From Apostichopus japonicus (taxonomy: Eukaryota; Echinodermata; Holothuroidea; Aspidochirotida; Stichopodidae), in assembly GCF_037975245.1 (NCBI RefSeq), contig NC_092563.1, positions 13,692,001 to 13,756,000 on the forward strand: 64,000 nt of DNA, given 5' to 3'. Positions 1-12,467 of the stretch are shown piece by piece (positions within the stretch are counted from its first letter, which is position 1; the number at the start of each line of letters is the position of its first letter). The notes under the pieces were generated by a model. That model was not told the origin of the DNA. It saw nothing but the letters and a program-made list of their open reading frames with translations, and made no database searches. The position numbers and the translations under genes were made by a program.

Positions 1-3000
1 CGGAACTGGTCCTAGCGATGATCGGTTCATGGTAGGTGCCGTTCTCTGGAATACCTACACAAGAATCCGGGACCCGTGTTGGAGGAATAAAGACAGGTTG
101 ATCCAAGCAAGAGACTGAACTGCTGATCACATCCACAAGGAAATGCAGAGGTATATAACTGAGAGGTTGTGTTGAAGTTGGTGTCGCAAAATCCATGATT
201 TCTATAGAAACACCGTAAAGCCCAACTGAAAGCCCAGTCGTATCCCATGTGATAACACATGTTCCCTATTGAACGAAAGTTACAGGAAAGAAAATGAGTG
301 TCACAAAAATTCTATAGGGCATGCGTCCACAACCAAATGCAGTTCTTTTCCCGATCAGAGCACTACACGAGGAACCGTACCTTAGGACTTCTGTCAGTAT
401 ACGACTTACATCATAAGTATGCTAAATATGTAAATCATTTAGAGCTTTCAAGACGACCAGAAGGATATAACAGATAATGTGTTGTGAGTTGACAGAATCT
501 TGAAGAATTTCAAGAATAGTACAAAAGAGTGAAGGACTTCCATCTCTGTTGATGCAGCTTGTCCTTTGATAAACAAGACTTGTAGAATTTCTGGTCATAC
601 TACTATGATTCTTATTATGATGGTTCCCTTCACAATAAAAACAAAAACATGCCAAAAATGGTTCTAAACATAATGAAACTTATACAAATATGATAAAAGG
701 TTTTGAAAGACTACGGTCGTTCTGTTCCTTAAATTTAACACACCATCAAAATTAAAGTATGCTTGGATGAAATTTTCCAATAACTTGTACAACACAATGT
801 TTCAGTTTATCAAACATAGTAACGGTATTTAGTAATAACATTAACAATAATTGCAAGCCATCACACTACAAGTATACTTAATGTTGGTTTGTAACTTTTC
901 CGATGACTGCAATGTTTGATATTTCATATATTTGATACGTTTCAACTAATATAAATATAAAAATACTGATAATAATAATAATAACATATATATGTATATA
1001 TATTTATATATGTACGTATATCAGCGTCCATAGCCTAGTTGATTAGGGTGTCCACATGCGGGAAGCCCGGGTTCGACTCCCGGTGGAGGCCGGAGGTCTT
1101 TGCGCTGTTCTGGATTTTCCAACTCATTACAATTTCAAATGTTTACAAACATACACACAGATACGCCCACCCATACATAATACACCCACCCATACATACA
1201 CCCATACGCAGACGTACATTTTAACATGGTGATCTTTGATATTTATTGATATCATTTGAGTTTGTTTCGGCGCTTCATAACATATACATATTTCTATGCT
1301 CTTTGGATAAGGCCTTACATTATCAAGCACAGCTCCAGGTAGGTTAAAGCAACCAGTACCACAATTAGTTGCCCAGAAACACCTGACGTCGTCACCATCC
1401 GGATCAGCCACTGGAATAAGTAGAAAGAGAAGATTAGAAATGAAATTATCCTACTGTAATGTTGTTAATTCGCCAGCTTTGTAGTGCCACCAAAGGTTGC
1501 TTTTACTGTCATGATGTAAGTGTTAGCTCGTAAAACAGATACGGTATGAAACTATAAGTAAAGGAATTCAGTAACAGCGTGTTAATCAATTGTAAAGATT
1601 GCCTGGAATTGTCTGCATGTTTAGGTCATACCCAAATCGTCGTAGCATTTTGAGTCTTTGAGACTTTCTTTTCAAATTTCATGACTGTATATATGGAACA
1701 TTCGATTTAGCGATGTCACCATGGCAATGGAGCTGTATTGTCTTTGCTTTTCGTCTTTATGTGCGAATTATTGGAATAATATTTTTTAAATTAAGAAAAT
1801 GCAAAGAACATCGATAGCTAACAAAAGTCTCCCCCCGCCCCCCCCCCCCCAATAAAAAATTGTATCACATTTCAAGTATAATATTAACGAAAATGTTATA
1901 AAAGGTAATATAAGCAATTCAAAGAACATCTGCAATGATGACATTACATATCACCTACAATGTTCCACTTGCTTCATGAGATATAGGAACACTATATTAA
2001 GATGGGATTTCAACTAAAATTGTAGAATATTAATCATGGGTCACATTATATGTCGCCGGAATATTTGTGGCGTTTAAATCATAGAACCAGTGTACGCAGA
2101 TACGCCTAGTGTCTATATCCTATAGAAAAAGTTTGTGATATGTAAAGCTGCGCTTGTCAGCTAATAGATAGATGTACCAACATGTGCACTTTGTTAAAAT
2201 AAATTGCTGGAGACAGCTATGAGAACATTCCAAAAGTAGATATATATAGAAAGTGAAGATGTTGAAGAACATGTGTAATAATGAAATCAAATGATGGGAA
2301 AAAAAGGGAGAAACATCTTCAGAAACAGAACATCTAGTGCCGAGAGCAAGTTACTCATTAAAATGAGGTTGCCCAATAGCAACGAGGAATACTTTTGTCT
2401 TCCTTGTCAGCATCACATTTTCTGTCTCAGGAATATTCCTTTAAAATAATTTTGAAAATATGAGAGAGAGACGAGTCCTTTAAGGTCTTACCAGGTATAG
2501 TAATGGTGTTGTGACATTCTCGGTGATACCGTATAATAGGCAGTGTTGCAGTTGTCGGTGATGAGTTAATACGACCGGTGTCATTACGAACACTCAAGTC
2601 AATCGCCGCCATTAAAAACCAATCCCCACCTGCGTAGTTCATTAAATTTATCCAACAGCATCCAGAAAACCTGAGAAAGAACAACATGAGACGACAGTCC
2701 TGCTTTGACGGATGTTTTTGTTGTGTGTTGTATATATCAATGTTATTAATGGCCTTTGAGACGGAAGCACTGTTGTTGTGGTGATGAAATGGTGATGAGG
2801 TTGGTCGGGAAGGGATGCGAGGTTGGGAAGGATGAGGGTGAAGGTGGATTGGCTTCAGTCTACATCCTCGAGACTAACTTAAATTCCGTCGTACCTCATC
2901 TTATATCAACGCCTCTGCTACTGTTTGTAGACATTATACCCTCGATACAGAAGTGAAAGTGTTAATTAGTTCGCAATTTTTTGTATGACATTCACCTTGA

Positions 3001-5654
3001 GTTGGTGAGAGAGAACAAGAGGTCGGAGAACTTACCAAACTTGGAAATTGGGAATATTTGGTTGATAAAAGCCAGAGCTAACGCCACTGGTCCAGTCTTC
3101 CGTCTCACTAAAATCCGTGCAAACATAGGAGAGCTGTTGATTCAGTCCATAGCAATTGCATTGCAAGGATCCTTCTCCATCAAGCAGATTGCCTCCAGCA
3201 ATGTGTTCATCCGTACAATTATGTTGACTTCCCCAACTACGTCGCCATGACATTCGGTAGGATATTTCAATCTATTGGGAAATTGAAAATGTTCAAAGGA
3301 ATGTTTCAAGGCATGTTTGAAAGGTCCCTGTTTCTTTAGTTCTAGCAAAGATGCCGCGTGTACAGTATGGATTCCCCTCGCTTTGTGTTCAGCATCAGAA
3401 CAAGGTAAATAGATGTTGAACCTTTTCAACGCGTTTACATTGGACCACGTGCTTGGTATCTCACCTCTCGATTGTGATCACCGAACTGGAAATTGAGCAT
3501 TGCTTTATAGAAAGAAAGACGCAAAACTGTAAGTCGTGTCACGTGCATGTACTGTAAATTGTGTCAAATAAAACGCATAACAAACATCAACGGAAATTAA
3601 AAGTCACCGCTGATCTCGGGTCAACACCGAGCTACGTCTACATAACAAATCGAACACCGACGGAGGGATTTGATCCTTTCTCGATCCTAGCCTATCGCGG
3701 GGTAACAACCTTGGGGCCTGATCCACGTTTACACGACAAAACAATCGGATCCCGAGCGTAGGGTTCATTGTCACGATCATGGTCTAACGTAAACGGAGCA
3801 ATAGTTTCAAAGCCATATATAAACCCGGCTCCTTTGCCCACCCGAAGAGCAAGATTTTTTTAAATGAACGATACCTATAATGCAATCAACATTAAGAGAG
3901 CCGTTTCGACAGTTGGGGAAGGAGGGGGGGGGTGGTAGTGAAAAAACGCACTGTATAGAGTGCACATCACGAGGAGGTTAGTGGGCTAGTGAACATGTTC
4001 TATTTCCAACCCACGCATCATCGGTTAATCAAATTTTATTTTATGAAAATTTTCATATCGACATTACATTCAAAATTGTTGCAAAATATAAACGTCATAT
4101 AACCAGGGTCTTACATTCACCATTTGTCGAGAGGGATACTGATCGAATTCAAGATCGACTCCGCTTTTTGCGACCGACTGTAGTGACAAGCTGATAAATG
4201 GTTTCTAAAAGTAAACCAACCAAAAGCGGCAACTTGCTTTATAATAGCATCTGTACACAGTTATTGAATGAGAGCCCAGTCAGAAGTTGCAGCACTGTAC
4301 TTAAATCTTGTTCGTTTTGCCGCGATTTTTGAGCGCAACAGAACATTTCAGAGAGATTAATTACACCTACAGCTCTCTGGAATGAGGCTAGTGAGGGTAC
4401 AGAAGGCGAGTCCCAGGAAGCTCAAGTGTTCAGATCTTCGTTGTTCTCTCGTAGCAAGTAGTATGTGCGAGAGATATAAAATTCAATATGTATGGAATTG
4501 ATTGTGTTTTGCGGGGTTTTTTTCGGAGCAACTTTAAAGCGCAAAAGAACATGTCAGAAAGATGAATTTAATAAGTTATGTGGAAGGTAGTCCAATCCCG
4601 GTGCAGTGCAGACGGTTCTTTTGTAGCAATGTGTAATTAAATTTCATTGGAATGTATTCAAAGCCCCTGTGTGGGATTAGGGGGCAAACCTTTCCGAAGT
4701 TTAGCATTTTGTTAGCATAATATACTAAAATAAAACATAACTGTTATTAAACTGTTTATCCACTAATGAGCCTATGTAAGAGAATGTGTACAAGTAAGTT
4801 TCCCTCACGTTTCGGTCCTAGCAGGATCTGCCTCAGAGGCTAAATGACAAGCATAATATATAACTTAAATAATGGAACTTTGGAAGTAAGGGAGGGTCAA
4901 TTTTGTTTTATCGCAGCCGACTGGACAGAAACCGGGGGAGACAAGCATTATGTTGGTAGGGGCGACCACCATTCCTTTTCTTTTTGCCGCCACTGGACTA
5001 AGTAACCTTTTTCCCCTTTATACGGTATATCACAACAGGTATTGACCGAGCATATACATTCTGCTTTGAAAAACATAACATAGACTACATTACTTTCTAA
5101 CTTGCTAACAAAACTTATTTACACTGAAGCAAAATAAAAATGGTAATCGAATCACTTTGCTCATTTTAAGTCAGTCGTTCCCGCTGTTAGTTCTTATCAA
5201 AAGTACGGGCACATGCCAACTATTTATCTCTATGCACTAGAAAAGTACAGTTACTGGAACGTTACCCCTCCCCCCCCCCTCTCTCTCTCTGTACTACCCC
5301 AAGCGAATCCCTCCGTCGCTACTACCACCATGAATATACTTATTCTAGTGCATGGGCCCGTGCAAAGAAAAGTGGAAATATTTAAAGCAAAACGATGGTT
5401 AGGTATTTATCCAACCAGCAAATGATAACGCTTACAACATAACGTATAGAAGAAAAACTAAAAAACATAAAGGGCAGACGACGTAATTAAAACAAATTAA
5501 CAAATTCATTTACCTGTGGAATGTTGCTTTGATGACTACTTGGTATAGGGTCGACAGGTCGCCAGGTAATGAGACCTCCTCTGAAATGAGATGCCTCTGT
5601 CTCACCGATCGAAACTGAAAGCGCAAGTAACAGGATGACCCAAGGAGCAGACAT
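1..5654 (-). CDS. Gene A: partial ZP-protein paralogue, exons 1-5 (runs off the left edge)
   Basis: Exons in transcript order: 5514-5654, 3036-3271, 2492-2670, 1319-1410 and 1-265. The last is cut by the window edge; by comparison with gene B it lacks only ten bases before its donor. All splice sites and phases match gene B. The visible part encodes the signal peptide and most of the cysteine-rich N-terminal module. The ZP domain would lie to the left of the window. Over the 913 coding bases shared with gene B I count 11 substitutions, six of them amino-acid changing: S/N in exon 1, Y/H in exon 2, A/T and R/Q in exon 3, Y/F and D/A in exon 5. No stop or frameshift is visible, so this copy looks intact as far as it can be read. 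Confidence 0.82.
1024..1225 (+). mobile_element. tRNA-like SINE, copy 1 (intron 4 of gene A)
   Basis: The 67-base head 1024-1090 has a 6-of-7 acceptor stem (GCGTCCA with TGGAGGC), an A-box-like TAGCCTAGTTGATTAGG and a perfect T arm with B box GGTTCGACTCC. The anticodon arm is short and weak, so it is not a normal tRNA. The rest is a unique body and a CCCATACA-rich tail. Confidence 0.55.
4314..4633 (+). repeat. Two diverged ~190-bp direct repeats in intron 1 of gene A
   Basis: The units start GTTTTGCCGCGATTTTT and GTTTTGCGGGGTTTTTTT, and both continue with GCGCAA.AGAACAT.TCAGA.AGAT and end with GTAGCAA. Confidence 0.6.
4730..4845 (-). mobile_element. Penelope-like terminus with hammerhead-like core, copy 1
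   Basis: Read on the minus strand, CTGAGGC, a GATCCT/AGGACC hairpin and CGAAAC occur in order, resembling the ribozyme-bearing ends of Penelope-like elements. The core departs from consensus at one position (C for A after CTGAGG). A related end without the core lies at 15500-15575. Confidence 0.4.
5514..5654 (-). CDS. Gene A exon 1: signal peptide and module start
   Basis: The exon encodes the same 47-residue signal-peptide exon as gene B with one substitution: serine in place of asparagine after PIP. The donor and the start context are unchanged. Confidence 0.82.
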
Positions 5655-5766
5655 CTTGTTTCTCTGACGTTAATTTTGGCTCCTTTCTTAGAATGATGAA
5701 AATAATTTGACGTTGATGATATGAACATCGAGTTGAAGTTTGAAGGTTAATCGGAAGCTTTCCCCA

Positions 5767-5774
5767 TATTTATA
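5767..5774 (-). promoter_or_regulatory. TATA box of gene A
   Basis: The same TATAAATA element, at the same distance from the start codon of gene A, shows that the duplicated unit carries its own promoter. Confidence 0.6.
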
Positions 5775-8700
5775 GTAAAACTTCCGACATAAGGATTAAG
5801 GGCTAACTGATGGCGACTCTGCTTTATTTACACAAACAGATGGCTGCATTGCTAAAGGATTTTTTTTTGAAATCTATTATATCGTATACTTTTTAACTGC
5901 ACAGAAATGATAAGAGCGTTTGCTCTTTCCAGTATTCTAACAATCCAGGACCTCGTCAAACCTTGACGATGTTTCATATCGTTTTTTATCAGACGCCACT
6001 TCAAGCTGGAGGCTCTTTTTTTTTCGAGGTAAATATCCCAGGTTATCAAATGTAATTATAGGCTTTTAGGTCAATAAAATTTGGGTATTTCCACCCTCCG
6101 CATTCGGCATACTTCATGAACTTTGCTCCCAATTTTGCAATCAGTTGATTGGGATCTGCGATATATTATTATTAGTTTTTTAGTGTTTAGTCATGCACTG
6201 ATAATCGACGTGTTCTTTTTTTAGTGGTTTATATGTAAGGGTGTTAGCCACTGAAAATAAAGATTGTTCTTGATCAGAGAACTCTGGATTTGGTGTGATG
6301 ACCAAACACAGAGCAAGACACATAAAAAATGGAAAACTCAACTGGATTGGATCAAATGAAATTATAATTATGAATAACAAACAATAAACAGCTGATCTGG
6401 GCCCAATCAAAGAATTAAATAAAACAACTTAGAGTCGTGAGGTGCGCACCCAAAATATAAGAAAATACACTTAATTTAAAAGTCTGTTCTGGTGAGTTGG
6501 CCTGCTGGTGACATCAAGTACATATCTTCCACGACATCGGATCTTCCACGACATCAGTATAGTTGAACAGAATAAATGGTATAATGAATGTCCGATCCCA
6601 ACAAAATAGTATCTTTTAATTAATAAGCATTAGAGTCCCAGGCTATCCTTCAGTTAAATAATGTCAATATCCTTTGTAGTAAAATAATGTCAGTTATAAC
6701 AAATGGTGTCCCGGAATATCCTTTATGGTAAAATAATATCCTCTAAGTAAATAATATTCTTTAAAGTAAATAATATCCTTTATAGTAAATAGTGTCCCAT
6801 ACTGTCAGGTGAATATCACTCCTTCCATAAAATAAAAAGGACTACTGTAACTTGAACTTTGTAAATTAAGGTTTAAAACAAACTATCCAGCATTAAAACT
6901 ATATTTCTCCTCTTTTGCAACTGTCTTGCTCAGATACTCATGGCCAACTGCCTAACTCCCTTTACCCTTACAAAACTCCTTTGTTCCTAAAATATATACA
7001 CACAGACCCCATTTCCTGTGAGGGCTAATTTCCAGGAAGAACAAAGATAGTTGCTTAGCAACCCAGAAGAGGTAGCAGTGTAAGAGGTGTTAATCCCACC
7101 CTTTTGCTGCCACAGACAACATACAAATATACTGTACAAATGTATAGCCCTCTGTACAGTGAGCACTGCACAGTGCACTAATAAACTAAAGTAAAACTAT
7201 GGTACAAAAGAAACTTTATGTAAGAGCTGACCATCTTACATATATATTGTGTTTAGGCAGACGGTCGATACCCCTTAATGTTACCAAAATCAATTCCATG
7301 TCGGGGAGGATAAGAGCTCAAGGGTTGATCGTATACGACCGCAATTTGTCTTAGATCTGAACATGAAATATCATGACTGTCTTAAGTAAAAGAAAAAAAT
7401 AGTTCTATATATTCGATCTAGAGTTCTAGATTCCCTCTCTATACATGATATTTGAAGAAACTCGTTGTCCTCCTGCCCAAACAAATACATCAGGGCCATG
7501 GAAGATGGTCAGATTGAAGATTGCCAAGACAGCCGTCCCCACCCCCCCCCCTTGTACAATCTACGTCACAAGAGTGATTGAAGACCGTATTACTGCGGTG
7601 CGCAGACAAGAATAAACATGAAATATACCTACTTGTGATTTGCATATAGGCTTGTTGGAACTACATTTTGTAGGATATATCAACATAACAGATAGATAAA
7701 TGCGCATATCACGATACTTTTTAAGGGTCACCAAACTAGTTTTTTCGGCCCGCCAAAACTTCGGGAAAAGGGATGCCTGTGGAAACATGGAATATCGTGA
7801 ACATAACATAACACCTTTACACACGCTTTTTCATTTCTGGTGCCGGCACTGTCCCTAACCCATTTTCCTGTTACACCAAACATATTTTAGACGCCCTAAT
7901 TAAATCCTCCTGATAATTAATTGGTATATTTCATTATTTTCAACATCCAATCATAACAAAGAATGATGGTGACTAACAACATACCAAACAAGTCACTTCA
8001 GTAGGTCTATTTACGACTAATTTGTAACACAATTGTTACGTTTTCATGCGGACGTACACAGCTCTTGTTGTGGTATGGCATATCTATAACTTCGGAGCAA
8101 TATAGATGATGTTTATGACGTCAACGTAGATTCGAATATAAGATACACACTTCAACAGCATTGGTGAAGATGGTTACGAAGCCATGTAATATATAGAGAT
8201 TGTCAACAACAAAAAATCAATTAAAACATATTCATTTTATGAAAATTAAAATTATGCCGAATCTCAATAGAACCAATTCAAAACATTAATCGTGACGTAA
8301 CCACTAGTTCGACACGGCAGAAAATATCTCACAAAAAATGGATGGTTTAATAACAGTGTATATCTATTTTAGAAGAAAACAACGAAGATTACATTATAAG
8401 AATAAGATTTGTTAAAACAAACTGTGTTTAAAAGGAATGGTGAAGACTTTTTACTGTTATGTTGTACACTGTCTTGTTAGTTTAAGACAACATTAATACT
8501 ATATAACACAACTTGTGTGACTGGGTTTATTGTTATGTCAAGTCATTAATGTGCTGAACCCCTGTCATTGAATAGTGAACATTTACCTTCCAACTGTTCC
8601 AGTGTTCACACGAAGTCAATCAAAGTCTGAACTCAGATCCGCATCCTCGTTTATCTTCAAGATAAACCGAAATTGTAGTTTCAAAGTAAAGACAGTTTTA

Positions 8701-9484
8701 TGTGGGTCCCTCTCCCCTTTTTAAATTTTTTTCTTCTTCGTGATTCTGGTTTTGACGACTTTTTTAGTCTGACGTTGACAAATATAATTAGCAATATAGT
8801 AACAAGGAACAAACAACGGTAGTAAATAAACCTCGCAAGAAAATTATCTCTACCACTGGGTTAAATCTATTAACTTAAAAGCATTAATTTAGCTTGTTTT
8901 GTTTTTTACCTCTGGGATAACATTTGCACTCAGAGACAATATATTCTTTAATATTCATAATTCGTGAACAATGGTTCGACAACCATACAATTTCGAGTAG
9001 ACTTTGACAACCATTTTAAGTATAGTATCATTCAACAAAGCTGACACACTGTATGGTTGAAGTTAACCTCGCTAACGACAAGCCTCGGCCATTGGTTAAT
9101 TCTACTATCTGTGCTAGTCAGTTATTTGTGCGGTATATGGGAGAGCCTTTCTGTCATGGCTCTGACGGGGTAAAAGAGGTGGATGGGATGTTGGTTCTAT
9201 GGGGTAATAACGTGGCCGCAACAAAAATAAAACGTTACAGAAATGACGAACATGAAGTAGCATTGTTTATACAACACCTAATTGTATTCTGGTCATTTGA
9301 TTGGTCAATTGCTCGTTGATTGCATGCAAAATCCGCTCTATTCCACTCTATGAAATAGAACCATTGGTTATACTTTTTTGGTAGAACTTTTTTCAATGGT
9401 AAGAGAGCGGAGAAACCTGTCTGTTCAAAACAATCTGTTGCATGAGTGCATTTTACTCATCTTAATATAATATGTTGTATGAAA
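5775..9484. other. Gene-free upstream region of gene A
   Basis: Apart from the AT-rich tandem repeat and a 17-base duplicated CTTCCACGACATC segment near 6525, nothing recognisable was found. The short open frames here lack start context, splice partners and recognisable motifs. The counterpart at 43864-47576 is the same. Confidence 0.5.
6645..6805 (+). repeat. AT-rich ~20-bp tandem repeat, copy 1
   Basis: Irregular units of the type AGTAAATAATATCCTTTAT. Confidence 0.6.
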
Positions 9485-9646
9485 CAAATAATGAATGGTT
9501 TCCATTCGTTCAATAGTGCAAATATTTCAGTCGTTGAAAGATGTAATTTGTTCCATTCAAGTCGGCTGCGTCTCGTTGAATGGAACATTCCATCTTTCAA
9601 CTCATGAAATATTTGCACTATTGCACTCATAACCATTCATTATTTG
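9485..9646. mobile_element. Fold-back (hairpin) element, copy 1
   Basis: Two arms of about 70-76 bases, CAAATAATGAATGGTT... and its inverse ending ...AACCATTCATTATTTG, surround a 15-base loop at 9561-9575. The inner arm pairs TTCCATTCAA with TTGAATGGAA. It looks like a short inverted-repeat MITE or a hairpin-forming sequence. No coding capacity. Confidence 0.75.
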
Positions 9647-10026
9647 TATAATGATCAACATGTATACCTGGTCATGTGACTGAGAATGGAGTCGATTTGG
9701 CTTCTTGTCTTACTGAGCAGTGTAGCTGAGTGACATTCTATGGCCTGGATTCTCGCGGATAGAATGCAAACATTGTTATGTTTTCCAATCCCAGAATTCC
9801 GTTTGCAAATTCATTTCGTTTCATTCGGAGACTGGAAAGTAAACTGACTTATGCTTTTCAAGAAATGTCTCACGAATAAAAAGGAGGGAAAAAATAGTTA
9901 ACAGAACTGATACACCATTAGCTCCAGTACCCTGACATAGTGACTGTAAGCACGTGATTATCACTGCTTCCTATAAAAAAAAATCGATAGAGTCATGACG
10001 AAGTCCACTGTTATGACACACTCTCA

Positions 10027-10078
10027 TACCCAGCCCCAGCTCCAAGCCCCAACGCCAGCCCCAGCCCAAGCCCGAGAC
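10027..10078 (+). repeat. CCCCAG hexamer-like repeat, copy 1
   Basis: Imperfect repeats of CCCCAG/CCCAAG, strongly pyrimidine-rich on this strand. Confidence 0.7.
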
Positions 10079-10771
10079 CATTGTGACTAATATTATGACC
10101 ATGTTATATGCGGTATCGCGGTTTCTTTGAAAGGATACCGTAGATTATATATTGTACATGTCATTGTAATGCAAATGCATTCTAATCCCTAATAACAGGA
10201 CGATAGTGTTGGTTTTTCCCTTTTCTTTCATCACAGAACGCAACAGTATAAGACAATATATCAGTGATTAACCTTATCTTTGGTGTCGGTCTGTGTTAAA
10301 CTTTACCACCTTTAATTGACTAACTTATCGTGTGTCCTTTGTTATTTTGTTTTTACATATTATGTAAACAGATAAGCTCTTATTCAAGAAAATATTTGTC
10401 ACTATTGGCCATATCTTGTTCCAATATTAGAACGTGCCGTTTGCTTTGCAGGTATACACGCGCCTAGAGTCAGTTAGCGTAAACACACAATAGGATACAG
10501 AACACCTTTTTTATGTCTTTTCCCCTTTCAAGATTCATATTATATAAGTACTTTCCTTCCAATTATGGGTAGAGATTCATTTCAACAAAATCCGTGATAC
10601 CACTCTTAGTCATGATGTGGAAGAGTCATGAAAGATAGAGCCTATATGGACACGTAAAAAACCAATCAACTTGACCCACTATCAACCCCAGTCCTCGTAC
10701 ATGGAGACTGTAACCATGTGATCGTAATGTTGTTACTACGTCAAGTGTGTATCACGATTCACATGGATAAG

Positions 10772-10806
10772 GAATATATACATGTATATATATAAATATA
10801 TATATT

Positions 10807-10873
<67 letters not shown>

Positions 10874-10931
10874 GATACATATATATATATATATATATTT
10901 ATATATATGATACATATATATATATATATAT
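10772..10931. repeat. (TA)n microsatellite, copy 1, first tract
   Basis: Almost pure TA/ATAT with rare G, C and AAA interruptions. Confidence 0.95.
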
Positions 10932-11150
10932 TCACCGTGAATTTTCACTGTCGCATGGGGGATCGAGACATCTTGTTCTTTCCGATCAATTTTAAAGACA
11001 TTAATAAATGATTTTATCAAACAAACTCTTAAAAGCATACAACTGGTATTGCCTTGATATTTCACGACACACATTGGGCGATTTGAAAAACATTAACTAC
11101 AATAATGACGAAACATGAATAAACCTTCCATTTGCACATCAATCGAATGG
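10932..11150 (+). repeat. Dispersed repeat, member 1, copy 1
   Basis: This block, from TTCACCGTGAATTTTCAC through CGATCAATTTTAAAGAC to CATTTGCACATCAATCGAAT, is repeated with divergence at 14284-14555. A short piece of its start also occurs near 13350-13378. Confidence 0.7.
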
Positions 11151-11154
11151 AATA

Positions 11155-11209
<55 letters not shown>

Positions 11210-11232
11210 GAAAAACATATATATATATATAT
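11151..11232. repeat. (TA)n microsatellite, copy 1, second tract
   Basis: TA dinucleotide tract flanking the repeat block 10932-11150. Confidence 0.95.
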
Positions 11233-12451
11233 TCATGTTACACATGATTTTGGTTAAAATTTCGTTTGCGATCAACTGTGTCTACTGTTTTACGCATGAT
11301 CTTAGACGATACGCCGAGATTATAACAAGATCACGATTTCAAGCTTGGAGTAAACTTACATTAACACTAAGCGTATACGGAGAGCTGTGGAGTAACAAGG
11401 TACTGAGTCTTTACGATTACAAAGTATGTATCCCGTAGTCTAAAACTAAACAACGGTAGCAATGTGTGTACATACCTATGCATACTGAAAATATTTTGTA
11501 AATTACATCATTAATATGCATACAAACGGGCTGCCTCAAAGTAGAATGTGCGATTCAGTATTCTTAAGACCAACGGAACGTTTTGGATTATGATCTCTTA
11601 GTACTATAGTCTATCCAACGGGTACTGGCTTGAGACAGAAAATATATAAGTACATAACTTAACCCGTGGTTTTTGACCACAAAATAACAGTCCTGTCTAG
11701 TTCGTAAGTGAAACAACTATACAGGACGAGTTACTGTCATATGTACTCAACTTCACTATATCAAATTTTTCTTCTTGAGGTTCATTGACAGGTAAAGTTA
11801 AATTTGAATCTGAATCTGAAAAGAAAGTAAACAGACCATCAACCTTTGAGATTCTTTGTGATAAGATTATATCTTTAACGATAAAAAACTCTGTGATTTG
11901 CACTTTGACAGACATAGTTACGCAATACAAGTATAGTATAGGAAAATTCGGTGCTAGCTGCTTTCGAAGGGCGGTGACGACAAAGGTCTGATGTAGATTT
12001 TTGAGTTCACCAAACAGTCATACTTGGCACATTGCAGTCGTGGGGAAACATATAGTGTAGAAGGTCGGTGGGGAAAGGGTTGTGGATGGGTTGTATATTT
12101 TTACTTCGTATATAAACAAAGCAGAACAAATTTTTACCCTAAATTTAATGTCTCTATATTAGGTATGAAATAGAACGGGCAGGGTCGACTGAAAACTCGG
12201 TGCCTCAACTTTAGGAATCTTAAAGAGTTCCAATGATACGTCAGGATGGATGGAGAGCTCTGACGTTCAGAACCGTTATATGAGTTGCATATTTGTTAAC
12301 CTTAAAGAAACAACAATTACTGCCATCCTCATCGGCATATATGATAGAGCGAAATGTCAGTAAAAATTTGACAAAAACAGATAAGAAAAATATTCATTCG
12401 TTTTGAAAATGTCATAGATTTTTGTGCTCCTTCCTTCACTCGCAAGACAGG

Positions 12452-12467
12452 AGACTTGATCAAGTCT
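12452..12467. repeat. 16-bp perfect palindrome, site 1, copy 1
   Basis: AGACTTGATCAAGTCT, the core of a ~40-base repeat also found at 20203-20218 in the opposite orientation. Confidence 0.7.

Noticed and set aside
3141-3429. 95-codon minus-strand frame MKRFNIYLP
   Set aside because: It overlaps gene A exon 2 in a different frame; the exon frame has the conserved motifs and splice phases.
3813-3960. TATATAAA followed by a short ATG frame inside intron 1
   Set aside because: The frame is only 24 codons and ends in a G-run. An intronic TATA alone is not enough.
9053-9319. 88-codon plus-strand frame
   Set aside because: Copy 2 carries base and length changes that break its first part (the start moves to 47217). 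No motif recognised.
11697-11930. 77-codon minus-strand frame kept in both copies
   Set aside because: Retention is expected at this low divergence. No motif or splice context beyond a chance CTTTTCAG.
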